Assembly: GCF_010119385.1 (NCBI RefSeq)
Contig: NZ_VFIE01000020.1
Location: 1-60,915, forward strand
DNA: 60,915 nt
DNA from: Nesterenkonia haasae
GTDB lineage: Bacteria; Actinomycetota; Actinomycetes; Actinomycetales; Micrococcaceae
Direction: 5' to 3'
The position numbers and the translations under genes were made by a program. Of the stretch, positions 47,756 through 56,969 are shown piece by piece (within the stretch, counting starts at the first letter, position 1; each line of letters starts with the position of its first letter). The notes under the pieces were generated by a model that was not told the DNA's origin, made no database searches, and saw nothing but the letters and a program-made list of their open reading frames with translations.

Positions 47756-50500
47756 CTAGGAAGTCTGGTCTCGAGCCTTAAGGATTCGAAGCTGGGGTAC
47801 TGCCAGGAGCCCTGAGGCCACATCGGCGAGGGCGAGTTCGAGAGTCTGTATTCCAAAACGACGACCGAAGTTCTCGTGGGCCTGAGCCACCAGATGCGGC
47901 AGACCCTCATCTACGGCGAGTCGGTGGCTCGTCACGTTCGACACGACCAGGGTGAGTTCGTGCTGAACACCTGGTGTTACCCACTCGCTGAGGTCTATCC
48001 GGTACGGGGTTTTCCACAGAACTCCCACCTTCTTTCCGTCCAAGAAGACGACCGCCACCGCGCCCACTGGAGTCCGGACTTCTGCGCTGAAGGAGGCCTC
48101 CATCAGGCCTGCCGATTCAGGGTCTTCAAGTTGGTGCGGCACCGCGGGTCCCAGGTCCAGCTCGACCGCGCCAGTGCCGTCAGGAACGGCAAAGGCTGTT
48201 GAATAGCTAGCACTGCCCGAGTACACCCGATGCCGTTCCTCCGTTTCCCACTGATGAGGGAGATCGACTGGGTGTGGCTGCGAATCCTGCGGGAACTGCA
48301 CGGTCCAGTCCTCGAGCGTTGCCACCATCTGATTCAGCGGCTCCACAGCCGCCGCGGAGGGCCCTTGCACCTCAGGGACAGTCCCGTAGGGACCTGAGTG
48401 TTCGACCAGGATTGTTGCCTCGTAGCCCTCTAAGAGCAGTGTGACGTATTCCTCCCCGCTGAACACTTCCGCTACTCGACCCGAATCTGCATCCCACCGT
48501 TCGACGACGGAACCCTCACTGCCCCGACCCATGTCTTGTGCGAAACTGATTGATTCTGTATGTGCTCCAGTGTTGGCGACAAAGTGAATTCGGACTCCGG
48601 AACCAGGGCTGTCCGCTCCCACCACACGGGTCGTAACCGCCACGCTGGTGTTCTTCCGCGGCTCCCAGGTCTCCGGGTCAGAGACAGTGAAAGGCACTCC
48701 GAGCAGTGAGGCGGTGTGCTGGAGCAGGGCCCCTGGGTCGGTCACCGTCTCACCGCACTGTGCTGTGCCTCCAAGGTCTAACACCTTGCCCCCGGCGTCC
48801 AGAACACTTTGAAGCCATGAACGAGTCTGGGCAGGAATGTTGGACGCCCAGGGGAGGACAACGAGCGGAAAGCGCCGTGGATCAAGCACTCCGACGGCGT
48901 CGTCGTCGAATAGATCGAAGTCAAGGCCGGCCGTGCGAATCGTCCAGGGGAGCTCCTCCCCTATGTGCTGACGCGTCTCTTTGAAAAGGTCGAATCGTCC
49001 GGCCGCAGAGAAGCCAGCGTAGATGTCGCGGGCCGGAACGTAGATACCCACCTGGGATTCTCTGTGGCCTTGGCGCATGAGCCATGACAGCCTGTGCAGC
49101 GTTCCCCAGAGAGCCGGCGCTGCATCCCACCAGGCGTTCCGATCATCCAAAGCGGCGGAGGCGTAGAAGACTCGGCCCAGGTCGGGGGACTCATCCGGGT
49201 GTCTCTGCTCGGGCCGTGGCGAGGTGGGCCAGCCGTGCCCGACGAACTGGTTGATGCCCATCAGCAGGTGGTCATGCGCTTCTCCCAGAATGTCCAGCGG
49301 AGTGGAGCGGAAGGACGGCGAGTGGTTCCACGTCCAAGTCTCTGAAGAGATGACCTGTTGACCGTAGAGTTGCCCAGCAGAGCTGGCCCAACGGCACGCC
49401 GTGACCGCGTCCCATCCCCATCCTTCACCTTCGAATGCGTGGGCGTGCCGGAAAGAACTGACGGTGGCCGGGGGTTCGCCATACCCCTGGATCCGAAACG
49501 GGAGACCCTTGCTCTCGGCCCACCCGGCCATCACGGAGATGAAATTGTCTTCCAGCATCTCGGTGAGGGTGCGGCCATAATCTGCTCGAAACTCGCTATG
49601 GGACTCGTCAGTAGTTCGCAGTTTCCAAAGGTGCGGAATCGCGTCGTATCCACGCCGTGATCTGAACTCCTCCGGCAGCTTCGGAGTCCAATCTGCATCA
49701 TAGACTTCCAAACTGTCGCAGAACACTGACCCGATCCGCTGAGCACCAGCGGCAGCGACCAGTGGCTCTGCCACATGCTGAATGTGCGCTTGAGCAGCTG
49801 TGCGACTGAAGTGGTCCAGCGCCCACCCTTCGGCTCCGGCGGCGGCGCGCTTCAGTGTCTGACCGGTGGGCCGCGACACTGCCGTCAGCATGACCCGTGG
49901 GCCCCTGCCTTCGGGAACAAGTATGTAGCGTTCACCGTCGACCACCTGAGTCTCCATAGGGAGGAAGACGGTGGGCGTCTCAGCCCGAGTTCCCTCACCG
50001 ATGTAGGCAGCAATGAATTGGTCGTCAGGCCAGGTTTGCGGAACCAGCAGACGCGTGGCGGGCATGCGGACCTCCTCGCGCTCCCAGTGGATGCGTCTGG
50101 AGGCTGTCGCCGCGTCTATGTGCGGCCCGCCGTAGGGCCACCCGGATCCCAACGTGACATCGAAACGCAGACCGCGTTCTTCTGCCGCTAGGGCTGCGTA
50201 CTCCAAGTCCTTCAGGAAGGAATCAGAAAGGAACGTGTCAGTCTGCGCGCTCATCGGGTAGACGAATGCGCATTCGACGCCGCCGATACCTGACTCCGCC
50301 ATGGAGTCAAGGTCACGGAGCAGGTCAGCTCTTTCCACCTGTGGCCCGAACCACCACCACCGCACCATCGGCCGAGCCGAGGGGTCCGGTGAGGCGAAAC
50401 CCGCTCGCAGGCGTTCGATCGAACTGCGAGTTGGAGGTGTGCGACTGGGTGCTGTGAGACTCCGATTCTGCTGGGTCATGTGCGATTGCCCGTTCTCCAT
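47756..50500 (-). CDS. GH106-type alpha-L-rhamnosidase
   Basis: This 914-residue glycoside hydrolase has the GH106 hallmarks: SARPMVRWWWFGPQV at residues 41-55, ITLGSGWPYGGP-like (here FDVTLGSGWPYGGP) at 113-126, and the acidic active-site region GSVFCDSLEVYDADWTPKLPEEF (D262, E265 among the candidates). A flavourless middle barrel and a C-terminal galactose-binding-like beta domain (DLSEWVTPGVQHELTLVVSN) follow. It should release terminal rhamnose from oligosaccharides such as rhamnogalacturonan-I pieces. There is no signal peptide, so it acts on imported substrate. The ATG overlaps the upstream binding-protein stop (TGATG), coupling the two. Confidence 0.83.
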   Translation of the reverse strand: MENGQSHMTQQNRSLTAPSRTPPTRSSIERLRAGFASPDPSARPMVRWWWFGPQVERADLLRDLDSMAESGIGGVECAFVYPMSAQTDTFLSDSFLKDLEYAALAAEERGLRFDVTLGSGWPYGGPHIDAATASRRIHWEREEVRMPATRLLVPQTWPDDQFIAAYIGEGTRAETPTVFLPMETQVVDGERYILVPEGRGPRVMLTAVSRPTGQTLKRAAAGAEGWALDHFSRTAAQAHIQHVAEPLVAAAGAQRIGSVFCDSLEVYDADWTPKLPEEFRSRRGYDAIPHLWKLRTTDESHSEFRADYGRTLTEMLEDNFISVMAGWAESKGLPFRIQGYGEPPATVSSFRHAHAFEGEGWGWDAVTACRWASSAGQLYGQQVISSETWTWNHSPSFRSTPLDILGEAHDHLLMGINQFVGHGWPTSPRPEQRHPDESPDLGRVFYASAALDDRNAWWDAAPALWGTLHRLSWLMRQGHRESQVGIYVPARDIYAGFSAAGRFDLFKETRQHIGEELPWTIRTAGLDFDLFDDDAVGVLDPRRFPLVVLPWASNIPAQTRSWLQSVLDAGGKVLDLGGTAQCGETVTDPGALLQHTASLLGVPFTVSDPETWEPRKNTSVAVTTRVVGADSPGSGVRIHFVANTGAHTESISFAQDMGRGSEGSVVERWDADSGRVAEVFSGEEYVTLLLEGYEATILVEHSGPYGTVPEVQGPSAAAVEPLNQMVATLEDWTVQFPQDSQPHPVDLPHQWETEERHRVYSGSASYSTAFAVPDGTGAVELDLGPAVPHQLEDPESAGLMEASFSAEVRTPVGAVAVVFLDGKKVGVLWKTPYRIDLSEWVTPGVQHELTLVVSNVTSHRLAVDEGLPHLVAQAHENFGRRFGIQTLELALADVASGLLAVPQLRILKARDQTS

Positions 50501-51774
50501 CAGCTTCCGATGTCACTCTCCAACTCTGGGTATGCTGCTTCGGCAGCCTCTTGGGCGGTCATATCCCCGAAGAAGATGCGCTCTTGGTAGCGGCCAAGGA
50601 TATCCGCGACATTGCCGAACCCAGTGGCCGGAACCGGTTCGGGTGGCCCCAACTCATCCTCGATGTCTGTGATGAACTGTGCGGCTTCCTGATTCACCTC
50701 GTCCATCTCCGCCATCAGCGTCTCTCGGATCTCAGTATTGGCTGAGAGGCCGCGATCGGTCATGTTGATCAACGCTGACCTTTCGTCATTGACGAAGAAG
50801 TCCAGGAACGTGATGACCTCGTCAGGATGATCCGTTTGCGCAGAGGCGGAAACCATACCGGTGTTGTACCACTGTCTGGCGTCTTCAGCAGTTCCAGTGG
50901 GACTCGGCAATCGCATCAGCTCGAGGTCCTCGCCTCCGGCATCCGTCAGTGCGCCCAACAGATTGGTCCAGGTAAACGCCATTGCGGCTTGCCCGGTCGC
51001 CTCCAGTGACTGGTCCTGGCTGACGGACATCTCCTCTACCATGACCGAAGCCGGAGGGAAGACCTCGTCATTGTGGAGCTGGTCCAGCCATTCGAAGTAT
51101 TCGGCGAGCTCCGCTTCTTCAAATCCCAACTCACCCTCAGCGTCGTTGAAGTACATGTCACGTTGCCGTAGCCATGTCTGCAGCAGTTGGGGCTCAGCTG
51201 GGCCTGAGGCCCCGTATACGCCGTCGAGGCTGGAGCTGATCTCCGCGGCGATATCCGCCCAGTCGTCCCATGTCCACGCCGTGTCATCAGGAAGTTCGAC
51301 TCCGGCCTCTTCGAACAATGTTGGGTTCATCGCCACAGCAACCGCATTTACCCCAGAAGCCAGCCCATAGTACTCACCGTCGATGGTTCCGGACTCCACG
51401 ATTTCCTCCGGTATATGGGTCAAGTCCACGTCGGAGAGATCTAGCAACGAGCCCCGTTCGCCGTATTCGCGGAGATAGGGCGCATCCATCTGAAAGATGT
51501 CCGGCGGCGTACCTCCAGCGATCTGGACATTGAGCTGATCCCAGAAACCCGCCCAATCGCTGTATTCGATCTCCACGTTTATATGCGGATAGTCCTGATT
51601 GAACTCATCAATAATCGCTTCTGTGTTCTGGACCCGTGTGTCTGACCCCCAGAAGGCGAACCTCAGTGTCACATCCTCATCGTCACCAGCAGTGGTATTC
51701 GGTTCTCCGCAGGCACTCAAGGTGAAGGCGCAGACGACTAGTGCTGCTGTGCAGCGCATTACCTTCAGCGTCAT
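50500..51774 (-). CDS. Family 1 carbohydrate-binding lipoprotein of an ABC transporter (paralogue 3)
   Basis: This 424-residue lipoprotein has the signal AALVVCAFTLSACGE. The core shows LRFAFWGSDTRVQNTEAIIDEFNQDYPHINVEIEYSDWAGFWDQLNVQIAGGTPPDIFQMDAPYLREYGERG and a C-terminal GRYQERIFFGDMTAQEAAEA helix. It is clearly related to the three other copies but is the most divergent at the C-terminus. It sits directly between paralogue 4 and the rhamnosidase with 4-base and TGATG overlaps, so a rhamnose-containing oligosaccharide is a likely ligand. Confidence 0.92.
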   Translation of the reverse strand: MTLKVMRCTAALVVCAFTLSACGEPNTTAGDDEDVTLRFAFWGSDTRVQNTEAIIDEFNQDYPHINVEIEYSDWAGFWDQLNVQIAGGTPPDIFQMDAPYLREYGERGSLLDLSDVDLTHIPEEIVESGTIDGEYYGLASGVNAVAVAMNPTLFEEAGVELPDDTAWTWDDWADIAAEISSSLDGVYGASGPAEPQLLQTWLRQRDMYFNDAEGELGFEEAELAEYFEWLDQLHNDEVFPPASVMVEEMSVSQDQSLEATGQAAMAFTWTNLLGALTDAGGEDLELMRLPSPTGTAEDARQWYNTGMVSASAQTDHPDEVITFLDFFVNDERSALINMTDRGLSANTEIRETLMAEMDEVNQEAAQFITDIEDELGPPEPVPATGFGNVADILGRYQERIFFGDMTAQEAAEAAYPELESDIGS

Positions 51775-53063
51775 TCATTGCCCTCCAGGATGGACTCAAC
51801 TTCCTGAACCAAACGTTCGGCTGCTTCCTCAGATGTGGCCTGGCCGAAGAAGACGTCTTGGCTGTGGCGATTGATGGCATCGCCGATACCGCTGAAGCCC
51901 ACAGGCAGCATGGGTTCCGGGTCAGTGATTTCGCCTTCAAGGTCCGCGACGAATTCCGCTGCGACCAGGTCCTGTCCCTCAACTTCCTCAACCACGACCT
52001 CGCGAACCGACTCATTGGCAGGCAGTCCCCGGTCCATCATGTTGCTCAGGCCGGCCTCTTCCGAATTGATCATGAAGTCGATGAACAGCTGTGCTTCTTC
52101 GGGATGTTCAGTCAACTCGGTAGCACCGATGAGCATGGTGTTCTTGAACCACAGTCCGTTGTCTTCAGCGTTGCCCGTGGGGCTCGGGAAGCGCAATGGC
52201 ACGAGTTCAGTCCCTGAGGCGACCGTCAGAGCTGGAAGCTGGTTAGTCCAGGACATTCCCATAGCGGTTCTGTTGGTGCCGATCAGGGAGTCCTCCATGG
52301 CCGCGGATTCTTCTTCAGCCATCTCCGATGGGCTCGGCAGCGCACCGATGTCGATAAGCTCCATCAGGAAATCGAGGTATTCCTCGAAATCGCTGGCGTC
52401 CATGCCGAGTTCCCCTTCGTCCGTGAAGAGGTGTTGGTCGCGTTGACGAAGCCACACCATCAGAGTCTGCGAGATGGGGTTGTTCGTTCCGAAGGCCCCT
52501 GTCTCCTCATGGATGGTTTCGCTGATGTCCTTGAAGTCGTCCCAGGTCCACGTGGTGTCGTCGGGCAGATCAACCCCAGCTTCTTCGAAAATGTCAGGGT
52601 TAGCCATCATCACAAGTGCGTTGACACCGGTGGGCACTGCGTACTGAACGCCCTCGGCCTGACCACCTTCCACGACAGTGTCGTCGATCTCTGAAAGATC
52701 CACTTCCGTCAGCTCAAGCAGCGCGCCGCGGTCTGCGTATTCGCGGATGAACTCATCGTCGAGCTGCACAATGTCAGGGGCGTCACGCGAGGCGACCTGG
52801 GTGGCTAACTGGTCTTGGTAGCCCGCCCAGTCCGCCCATTCACCTTCGACGCTGATGTGAGGATATTCCTCTTCAAAATCATCAATAATTGCCTGGGTCG
52901 TGGTGTTGCGGTGGTCCGAACCCCACCACGCGAACCGGAGTTCGACGGGATTCTCCTCGGTGGCTTCACTGTCTTCGCCTGTGTCTCCCCCGCAGGCTGT
53001 CATAGCCAGCGCTCCAACGGTAAGGACTGCCGTGAGACTGGTGAATCGGCTGATGCTGCTCAT
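51771..53063 (-). CDS. Family 1 carbohydrate-binding lipoprotein of an ABC transporter (paralogue 4)
   Basis: This lipoprotein of about 430 residues is the first gene of the operon with paralogue 3 and the rhamnosidase. The start at 53063 (MSSISRF) has AAGGAGA 5 bases upstream and leads directly into the signal LTVGALAMTACGG; earlier in-frame starts cross the operator region and are rejected. The core shows LRFAWWGSDHRNTTTQAIIDDFEEEYPHISVEGEWADWAGYQDQLATQVASRDAPDIVQLDDEFIREYADRGALLELTEVD. Two tandem binding proteins ahead of one hydrolase suggest two related ligands or a recent duplication. Confidence 0.92.
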   Translation of the reverse strand: MSSISRFTSLTAVLTVGALAMTACGGDTGEDSEATEENPVELRFAWWGSDHRNTTTQAIIDDFEEEYPHISVEGEWADWAGYQDQLATQVASRDAPDIVQLDDEFIREYADRGALLELTEVDLSEIDDTVVEGGQAEGVQYAVPTGVNALVMMANPDIFEEAGVDLPDDTTWTWDDFKDISETIHEETGAFGTNNPISQTLMVWLRQRDQHLFTDEGELGMDASDFEEYLDFLMELIDIGALPSPSEMAEEESAAMEDSLIGTNRTAMGMSWTNQLPALTVASGTELVPLRFPSPTGNAEDNGLWFKNTMLIGATELTEHPEEAQLFIDFMINSEEAGLSNMMDRGLPANESVREVVVEEVEGQDLVAAEFVADLEGEITDPEPMLPVGFSGIGDAINRHSQDVFFGQATSEEAAERLVQEVESILEGNE

Positions 53064-53131
53064 CAGATTCTCCTTCATCAATGGGTGGTGTGAGCTCGAA
53101 TGGAGAGCCTCAAGTGATGTACACCACGCTA

Positions 53132-53147
53132 CGTGACGGGTGTCACT
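53132..53147. promoter_or_regulatory. CRP-like site upstream of the rhamnosidase operon
   Basis: CGTGA-CGGGTG-TCACT matches TGTGA-N6-TCACA in 8 of 10 defined positions, 69-84 bases before the first start codon, and lies 8 bases from the shared LacI-type word. Confidence 0.45.
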
Positions 53148-53155
53148 TTGTGGGA

Positions 53156-53169
53156 AAATCGATTCAATT
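53156..53169. promoter_or_regulatory. LacI-type operator word shared with the rhamnose transporter operon
   Basis: AAATCGATTCAATT is identical to 33424-33437 upstream of rhaT and is followed in both places by a GTGAT a few bases on. The 278-base gap 53064-53341 that contains it has no gene. The shared word suggests joint control of rhamnoside capture, cleavage and rhamnose uptake by one LacI protein. Confidence 0.68.
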
Positions 53170-53341
53170 CCGTGATGCCTTGTGAGTCTTGTGGAATACG
53201 TAACAGGTATTGATGGCGCGTTGGCCAAGGTGCTGTGGGCCGCGGAGACCATACGCTGCCACCGGTCCATGACGATTTTCAGGCCCCTTGCTGGCATCTT
53301 GCTAGTGGGCGGGTCGCCAAGCAACAGCAGGTGGGGGAGCG

Positions 53342-54361
53342 TCAGCCTCCGGAGAGCTGGCGGGTGGACTCTCTCACCACGAGCTGAGTCGGCAACGGAG
53401 TGTCGGCGCTTTCGTCTTCGCCTTCTTCGAGGGCGATGAGCACCTTTTGCATCATCATCTGGCCGAGGGCCGCAAAGTCCTGGCGGACGGTCGTGAGAGG
53501 CGGGTAGAGGTAGGCAGCTTCAGGAATGTCGTCGAAGCCCACGATGCTGACATCGTCGGGGACCACCAGGTTCCGCCTGCGGAGTGCAGACATCAGACCA
53601 ATGGACATTTGGTCGTTGCCTACGAACACTGCTGCGCCCCGCGAGATGTCCAGCGCATCGGGAGCAGCGTAACCCGACTCCGCTGTCCAGTCGCCGAAGT
53701 GGATCTCGGCGGGCTCAAGCTGCCGCGCGGCGAGCTCATCGCGCCATCCCCGGAGCCGCTCGATCGTGTCGGTGGCCTGCTCCGGCCCCGCGAGGTGAAG
53801 AATCTGGGTGTGGCCCAATTCAGCAAGGTGCCGCACGGCTGCGCGTGCACCGCGGTACTGATCTATCGCGACAAGTTGGGGACCGCGACGGGCCGTAGAT
53901 GCGGCGACGACAAGGGGGACCCCCACGTCGAGGGCCTTCACCATCTCGAGGACTTCAATGTCGTTGACGACGATCACCACAGCGTCCACGCGCTGACGCA
54001 GCAGGCCCTCCAGGGAACGTTTTACGGTCTGCGGATCCCGCCCGTCGGTGGTGACTGTGTCGACGCTGTACCTTGCAGCTCTGGCCGCGCGGTTAAAATA
54101 CATGGCGATCGAGCTGGGACCATAGTCCACAGAGTCAGATGTGATGAGACCAATTGTCCGTGTACGCCGCGTGACAAGCGCGCGAGCGGCTGGTGACGGG
54201 CTGTACCGCAGCTGCTTCATCGCCTGCTCGACCCGCTCTTTGGTGGCGGGACGCACGTTGGGCAATCCGTTGATCACCCGAGACACGGTCTGATGGGAGA
54301 CCCCTGCAAGGCGCGCGACATCAAAGATGTTGGCGGCACGAGCCCCTTGGTCTTGCGCCAC
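53342..54361 (-). CDS. LacI-family regulator of the YtfQ-like sugar transporter operon
   Basis: This 339-residue regulator has a LacI helix-turn-helix (NIFDVARLAGVSHQTVSRVINGLPNVRPATKERVEQAMKQLRY) and a ligand domain with TIGLITSDSVDYGPSSIAMYFNRAAR and DDVSIVGFDDIPEAAYLYPPLTTVRQDF. It is the last gene of the operon, 11 bases after the second ATPase gene. It probably binds the TTAGCGCTAA palindrome at 60757 upstream of the first gene, giving autoregulation of the whole unit. The effector is presumably the transported sugar. Confidence 0.92.
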   Translation of the reverse strand: MAQDQGARAANIFDVARLAGVSHQTVSRVINGLPNVRPATKERVEQAMKQLRYSPSPAARALVTRRTRTIGLITSDSVDYGPSSIAMYFNRAARAARYSVDTVTTDGRDPQTVKRSLEGLLRQRVDAVVIVVNDIEVLEMVKALDVGVPLVVAASTARRGPQLVAIDQYRGARAAVRHLAELGHTQILHLAGPEQATDTIERLRGWRDELAARQLEPAEIHFGDWTAESGYAAPDALDISRGAAVFVGNDQMSIGLMSALRRRNLVVPDDVSIVGFDDIPEAAYLYPPLTTVRQDFAALGQMMMQKVLIALEEGEDESADTPLPTQLVVRESTRQLSGG

Positions 54362-54372
54362 CTTGTCCTCCC

Positions 54373-55923
54373 TCAGGCTTCCGGCAGGTCCGGCTGTGCC
54401 ACCAGAGCCAGGAGTATGTCGGCATTGAGACTATCAGCGGGGAGAGTCTCGGCGACGCGGCCGTTGCGCAACACGGCCACCCGGTCACCCACCCGCAGCA
54501 CCTCCTCGAGTTCAGCCGAGATGAAGACCACCGCAAGCCCGTTGTCGGCGAGGTCCCCGACCAGGTTTTGGATTTCCACTTTGGCCCCCACGTCTATGCC
54601 TCGGGTGGGCTCATCCAGCACGAGCAATCGTGGTGACAGTGCCAGGAGCCGCGCAAGCATCACTTTCTGCTGATTGCCGCCACTGAGGGTTCGGACCTTC
54701 CGGTCCGGATCTGCTGGGCGGATTCCGAGGGCGTCGATCCAGCTGATGACGAGCTCGCGCTGACGTGCCGTGGGGATGCGGCGCATAACGCCCCGCTGCG
54801 CCTGCAGGGCAAGCACGATGTTCTCCTGAATCGACAGCTCTGGGACCAGTCCTTCAGTGCGTCGATTCTCAGGCGAGTACACCACCCCCAGGCTGAGGGC
54901 CTGGCGCGGGGAGTTCAGGCGTTTTTCGCGATTCTCGATGCGCAGGATTCCGTCTTCGGGCCGGTCAACGCCGGTCAGCGCACGGGCCAGTTCGGTGCGC
55001 CCGGAGCCGAGCAGTCCGGCGAGGCCCAGCACCTCTCCGGCGGCGATGTCCACATCTGCATCGGCGATTCCGGGCGTGCTGGTGATGCCGCGCGCGCTGA
55101 GGAATGGGTCGGCGGGCATATCAGGCTCGATCACGCGCTCCCGCGCCGCGAACTCTGCGACATCCCGCCCGAGCATCTTTTGCACCAGGTCGATGCGCAG
55201 CAGCTCGGTCGTGAGGTACTCCCCCACACGCGCTCCGTCTCTCAGCACCGTGACCCTGTCGCATATTTCGTAGACTTGGTCGAGGAAGTGGCTTACGAAA
55301 AGGATCGCGACGCCGCGTTCCTTAAAGTCACGAATCACCCGGAACAGCTCCGCGACCTCATCTGTGTCGAGGCTCGAGGTGGGCTCATCGAGGACCAGAA
55401 CCTTGACGTCGACCGAGATGGCACGCGCAATGGCGACGAGCTGCTGCGCAGCAAGCGAATGACCCCCGAGGATCGAGGCCGGATCTATATCCACGGCCAG
55501 GCTATTGAGCACCTCGCGGGCCTGGTGTCGCATTGCTCTGTTGTCGACGAGCCCGAAGCGGCGTGGTTCACGGCCCAACCAGATGTTCTCTGCCACTGAC
55601 ATATTGGCCAACAGGTCGACATCCTGGTTCACCGTGGAGATGCCTGCGCGCTGCGCCGCCTGAGGCGTGGGGAAAGTGACGGGATCACCGTCAATCAAAA
55701 GCGTACCGCTCTCTAGGGGAAGCGCGCCCGTGATGGCTTTGATGAGCGTCGACTTGCCGGCCCCGTTCTCCCCCATGAGTGAGTGGACCTCGCCGGGGAA
55801 CATGCGGAAGTCCACGCCGTCGAGGGCAGTGAAGGCACCGAAACGCACTGTCGCACCCTCAAGTTCCACGATCGGCTTCACTGCGTCCACGGGACCATAC
55901 TGGCACGGTGAGCTGAGCGGCAT
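54373..55923 (-). CDS. Sugar ABC transporter ATP-binding protein, second copy in the operon
   Basis: This tandem ATPase of about 516 residues is of the YtfR/AraG type. It has Walker A GENGAGKSTLIK, a first-half signature LAAQQLVAIARAISVD, Walker B VLVLDEPTSSLD, then GLLGSGRTELARAL, LSGGNQQKVMLARLLAL and LVLDEPTRGIDVG. All motifs look functional. The ATG at 55923 has AGGAG plus AAAGG upstream. The same operon already encodes an ATPase of the same type at 58009-59547, and the two share the layout but not full sequence. It may serve another transporter, form mixed dimers or respond to a second binding protein. Confidence 0.94.
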   Translation of the reverse strand: MPLSSPCQYGPVDAVKPIVELEGATVRFGAFTALDGVDFRMFPGEVHSLMGENGAGKSTLIKAITGALPLESGTLLIDGDPVTFPTPQAAQRAGISTVNQDVDLLANMSVAENIWLGREPRRFGLVDNRAMRHQAREVLNSLAVDIDPASILGGHSLAAQQLVAIARAISVDVKVLVLDEPTSSLDTDEVAELFRVIRDFKERGVAILFVSHFLDQVYEICDRVTVLRDGARVGEYLTTELLRIDLVQKMLGRDVAEFAARERVIEPDMPADPFLSARGITSTPGIADADVDIAAGEVLGLAGLLGSGRTELARALTGVDRPEDGILRIENREKRLNSPRQALSLGVVYSPENRRTEGLVPELSIQENIVLALQAQRGVMRRIPTARQRELVISWIDALGIRPADPDRKVRTLSGGNQQKVMLARLLALSPRLLVLDEPTRGIDVGAKVEIQNLVGDLADNGLAVVFISAELEEVLRVGDRVAVLRNGRVAETLPADSLNADILLALVAQPDLPEA

Positions 55924-55952
55924 CACCTTTCTCCTCTAAGCACGACGCCGCG

Positions 55953-56969
55953 TCACTCCTTTTGCTGCGAACGCGACACAATCGCCCGCTGCACCACAAC
56001 GAACACCAGCAGCAGCACTCCGACAATGATGTGCGTCCAGGACTGCTCGGCGCCCATGAACGAGATGATCGTCTTAATTGTTCCGAAGACGAAAACCCCG
56101 ATCATGGATCCGAGCACATAGCCGCGCCCGCCGGTCAACAGTGTTCCGCCGATCACCACGACCGCGATCACATCGAGCTCGGTGCCGATGCCGTTGCGGG
56201 GGTAGCCCGCACCGGTGTAAGCGGTCAGGAGCAGACCCGCCAGACCGCCGCACAGACCGCTGATGACGTAGACCATCACCTTCGTGCGTGCCACGTTCAG
56301 CCCCATCAGGCGCGTGGACTGTTCGGAGCCGCCGACCGCGTAGACAGTTCGACCGAACCGCGTGAAGTGCATGACCAGGGCACCGATGATGACGGTAAAG
56401 ATCGCAATTATGCCCGTCGGTGCGATGTAGAAGTCACCCAGCGGAATTCTGGTCCGCATCCACACCAGCACCGGATCCTCGACGCGAATCGAGTTGAGAC
56501 TTACCACGTACGCGAGACCGCGTCCGAGGAAGAGCCCCGCAAGAGAAGCGATGAAGGGCTGGACATTGAAGTACTGAACTAGAACACCGATGAGCAGACC
56601 GATCGCGGCACCAGCCACAAGCATGACGGGGATGACGATTATCACCGGGATACCGCTCGCGATCAGGCTCGCGCCCAAGATGCCGGTGAATGCCATCACT
56701 GATCCGACCGACAGGTCGATGCCTGCGGTCACGATCACAAACGTCATGCCCACGGCCAGCACCATCAGGTAGGCGTTGTCGAGCAGCAGGGCAGACACAT
56801 TGCGCGGAGTCAGGAAGTTGCCGAAGTACAGTTCTGCTCCCACCAGAAGTGCAATCAGAATGGTGATTGCAGCGAACGTGGGCAGGAGCGAGACGTAGCG
56901 GCCGGTGAAGGTGCTGATGGTGGTGGCCACGTCAGTGGACTGTCTAGCGGTGGTGTCAGTGGTGCTCAC
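55953..56969 (-). CDS. Sugar ABC transporter permease (YjfF type)
   Basis: This 338-residue CUT2 permease has about eight to ten helices: LMVLAVGMTFVIVTAGIDLSVGSVMAFTGILGASL, IGLLIGVLVQYFNVQPFIASLAGLFLGRGLAYVV (a YjfF-like loop), VYAVGGSEQSTRLMGLNVARTK and VVVIGGTLLTGGRGYVLG. It corresponds to the second permease of the E. coli galactofuranose transporter YtfQRT-YjfF. It overlaps the other permease gene by 4 bases. Confidence 0.93.
   Translation of the reverse strand: MSTTDTTARQSTDVATTISTFTGRYVSLLPTFAAITILIALLVGAELYFGNFLTPRNVSALLLDNAYLMVLAVGMTFVIVTAGIDLSVGSVMAFTGILGASLIASGIPVIIVIPVMLVAGAAIGLLIGVLVQYFNVQPFIASLAGLFLGRGLAYVVSLNSIRVEDPVLVWMRTRIPLGDFYIAPTGIIAIFTVIIGALVMHFTRFGRTVYAVGGSEQSTRLMGLNVARTKVMVYVISGLCGGLAGLLLTAYTGAGYPRNGIGTELDVIAVVVIGGTLLTGGRGYVLGSMIGVFVFGTIKTIISFMGAEQSWTHIIVGVLLLVFVVVQRAIVSRSQQKE

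Noticed and set aside
53064-53324. Longer N-terminus for binding-protein paralogue 4
   Set aside because: The frame stays open upstream, but it would place the lipoprotein signal about 87 residues inside the protein and cover the operator region. AAGGAGA precedes the start at 53063.
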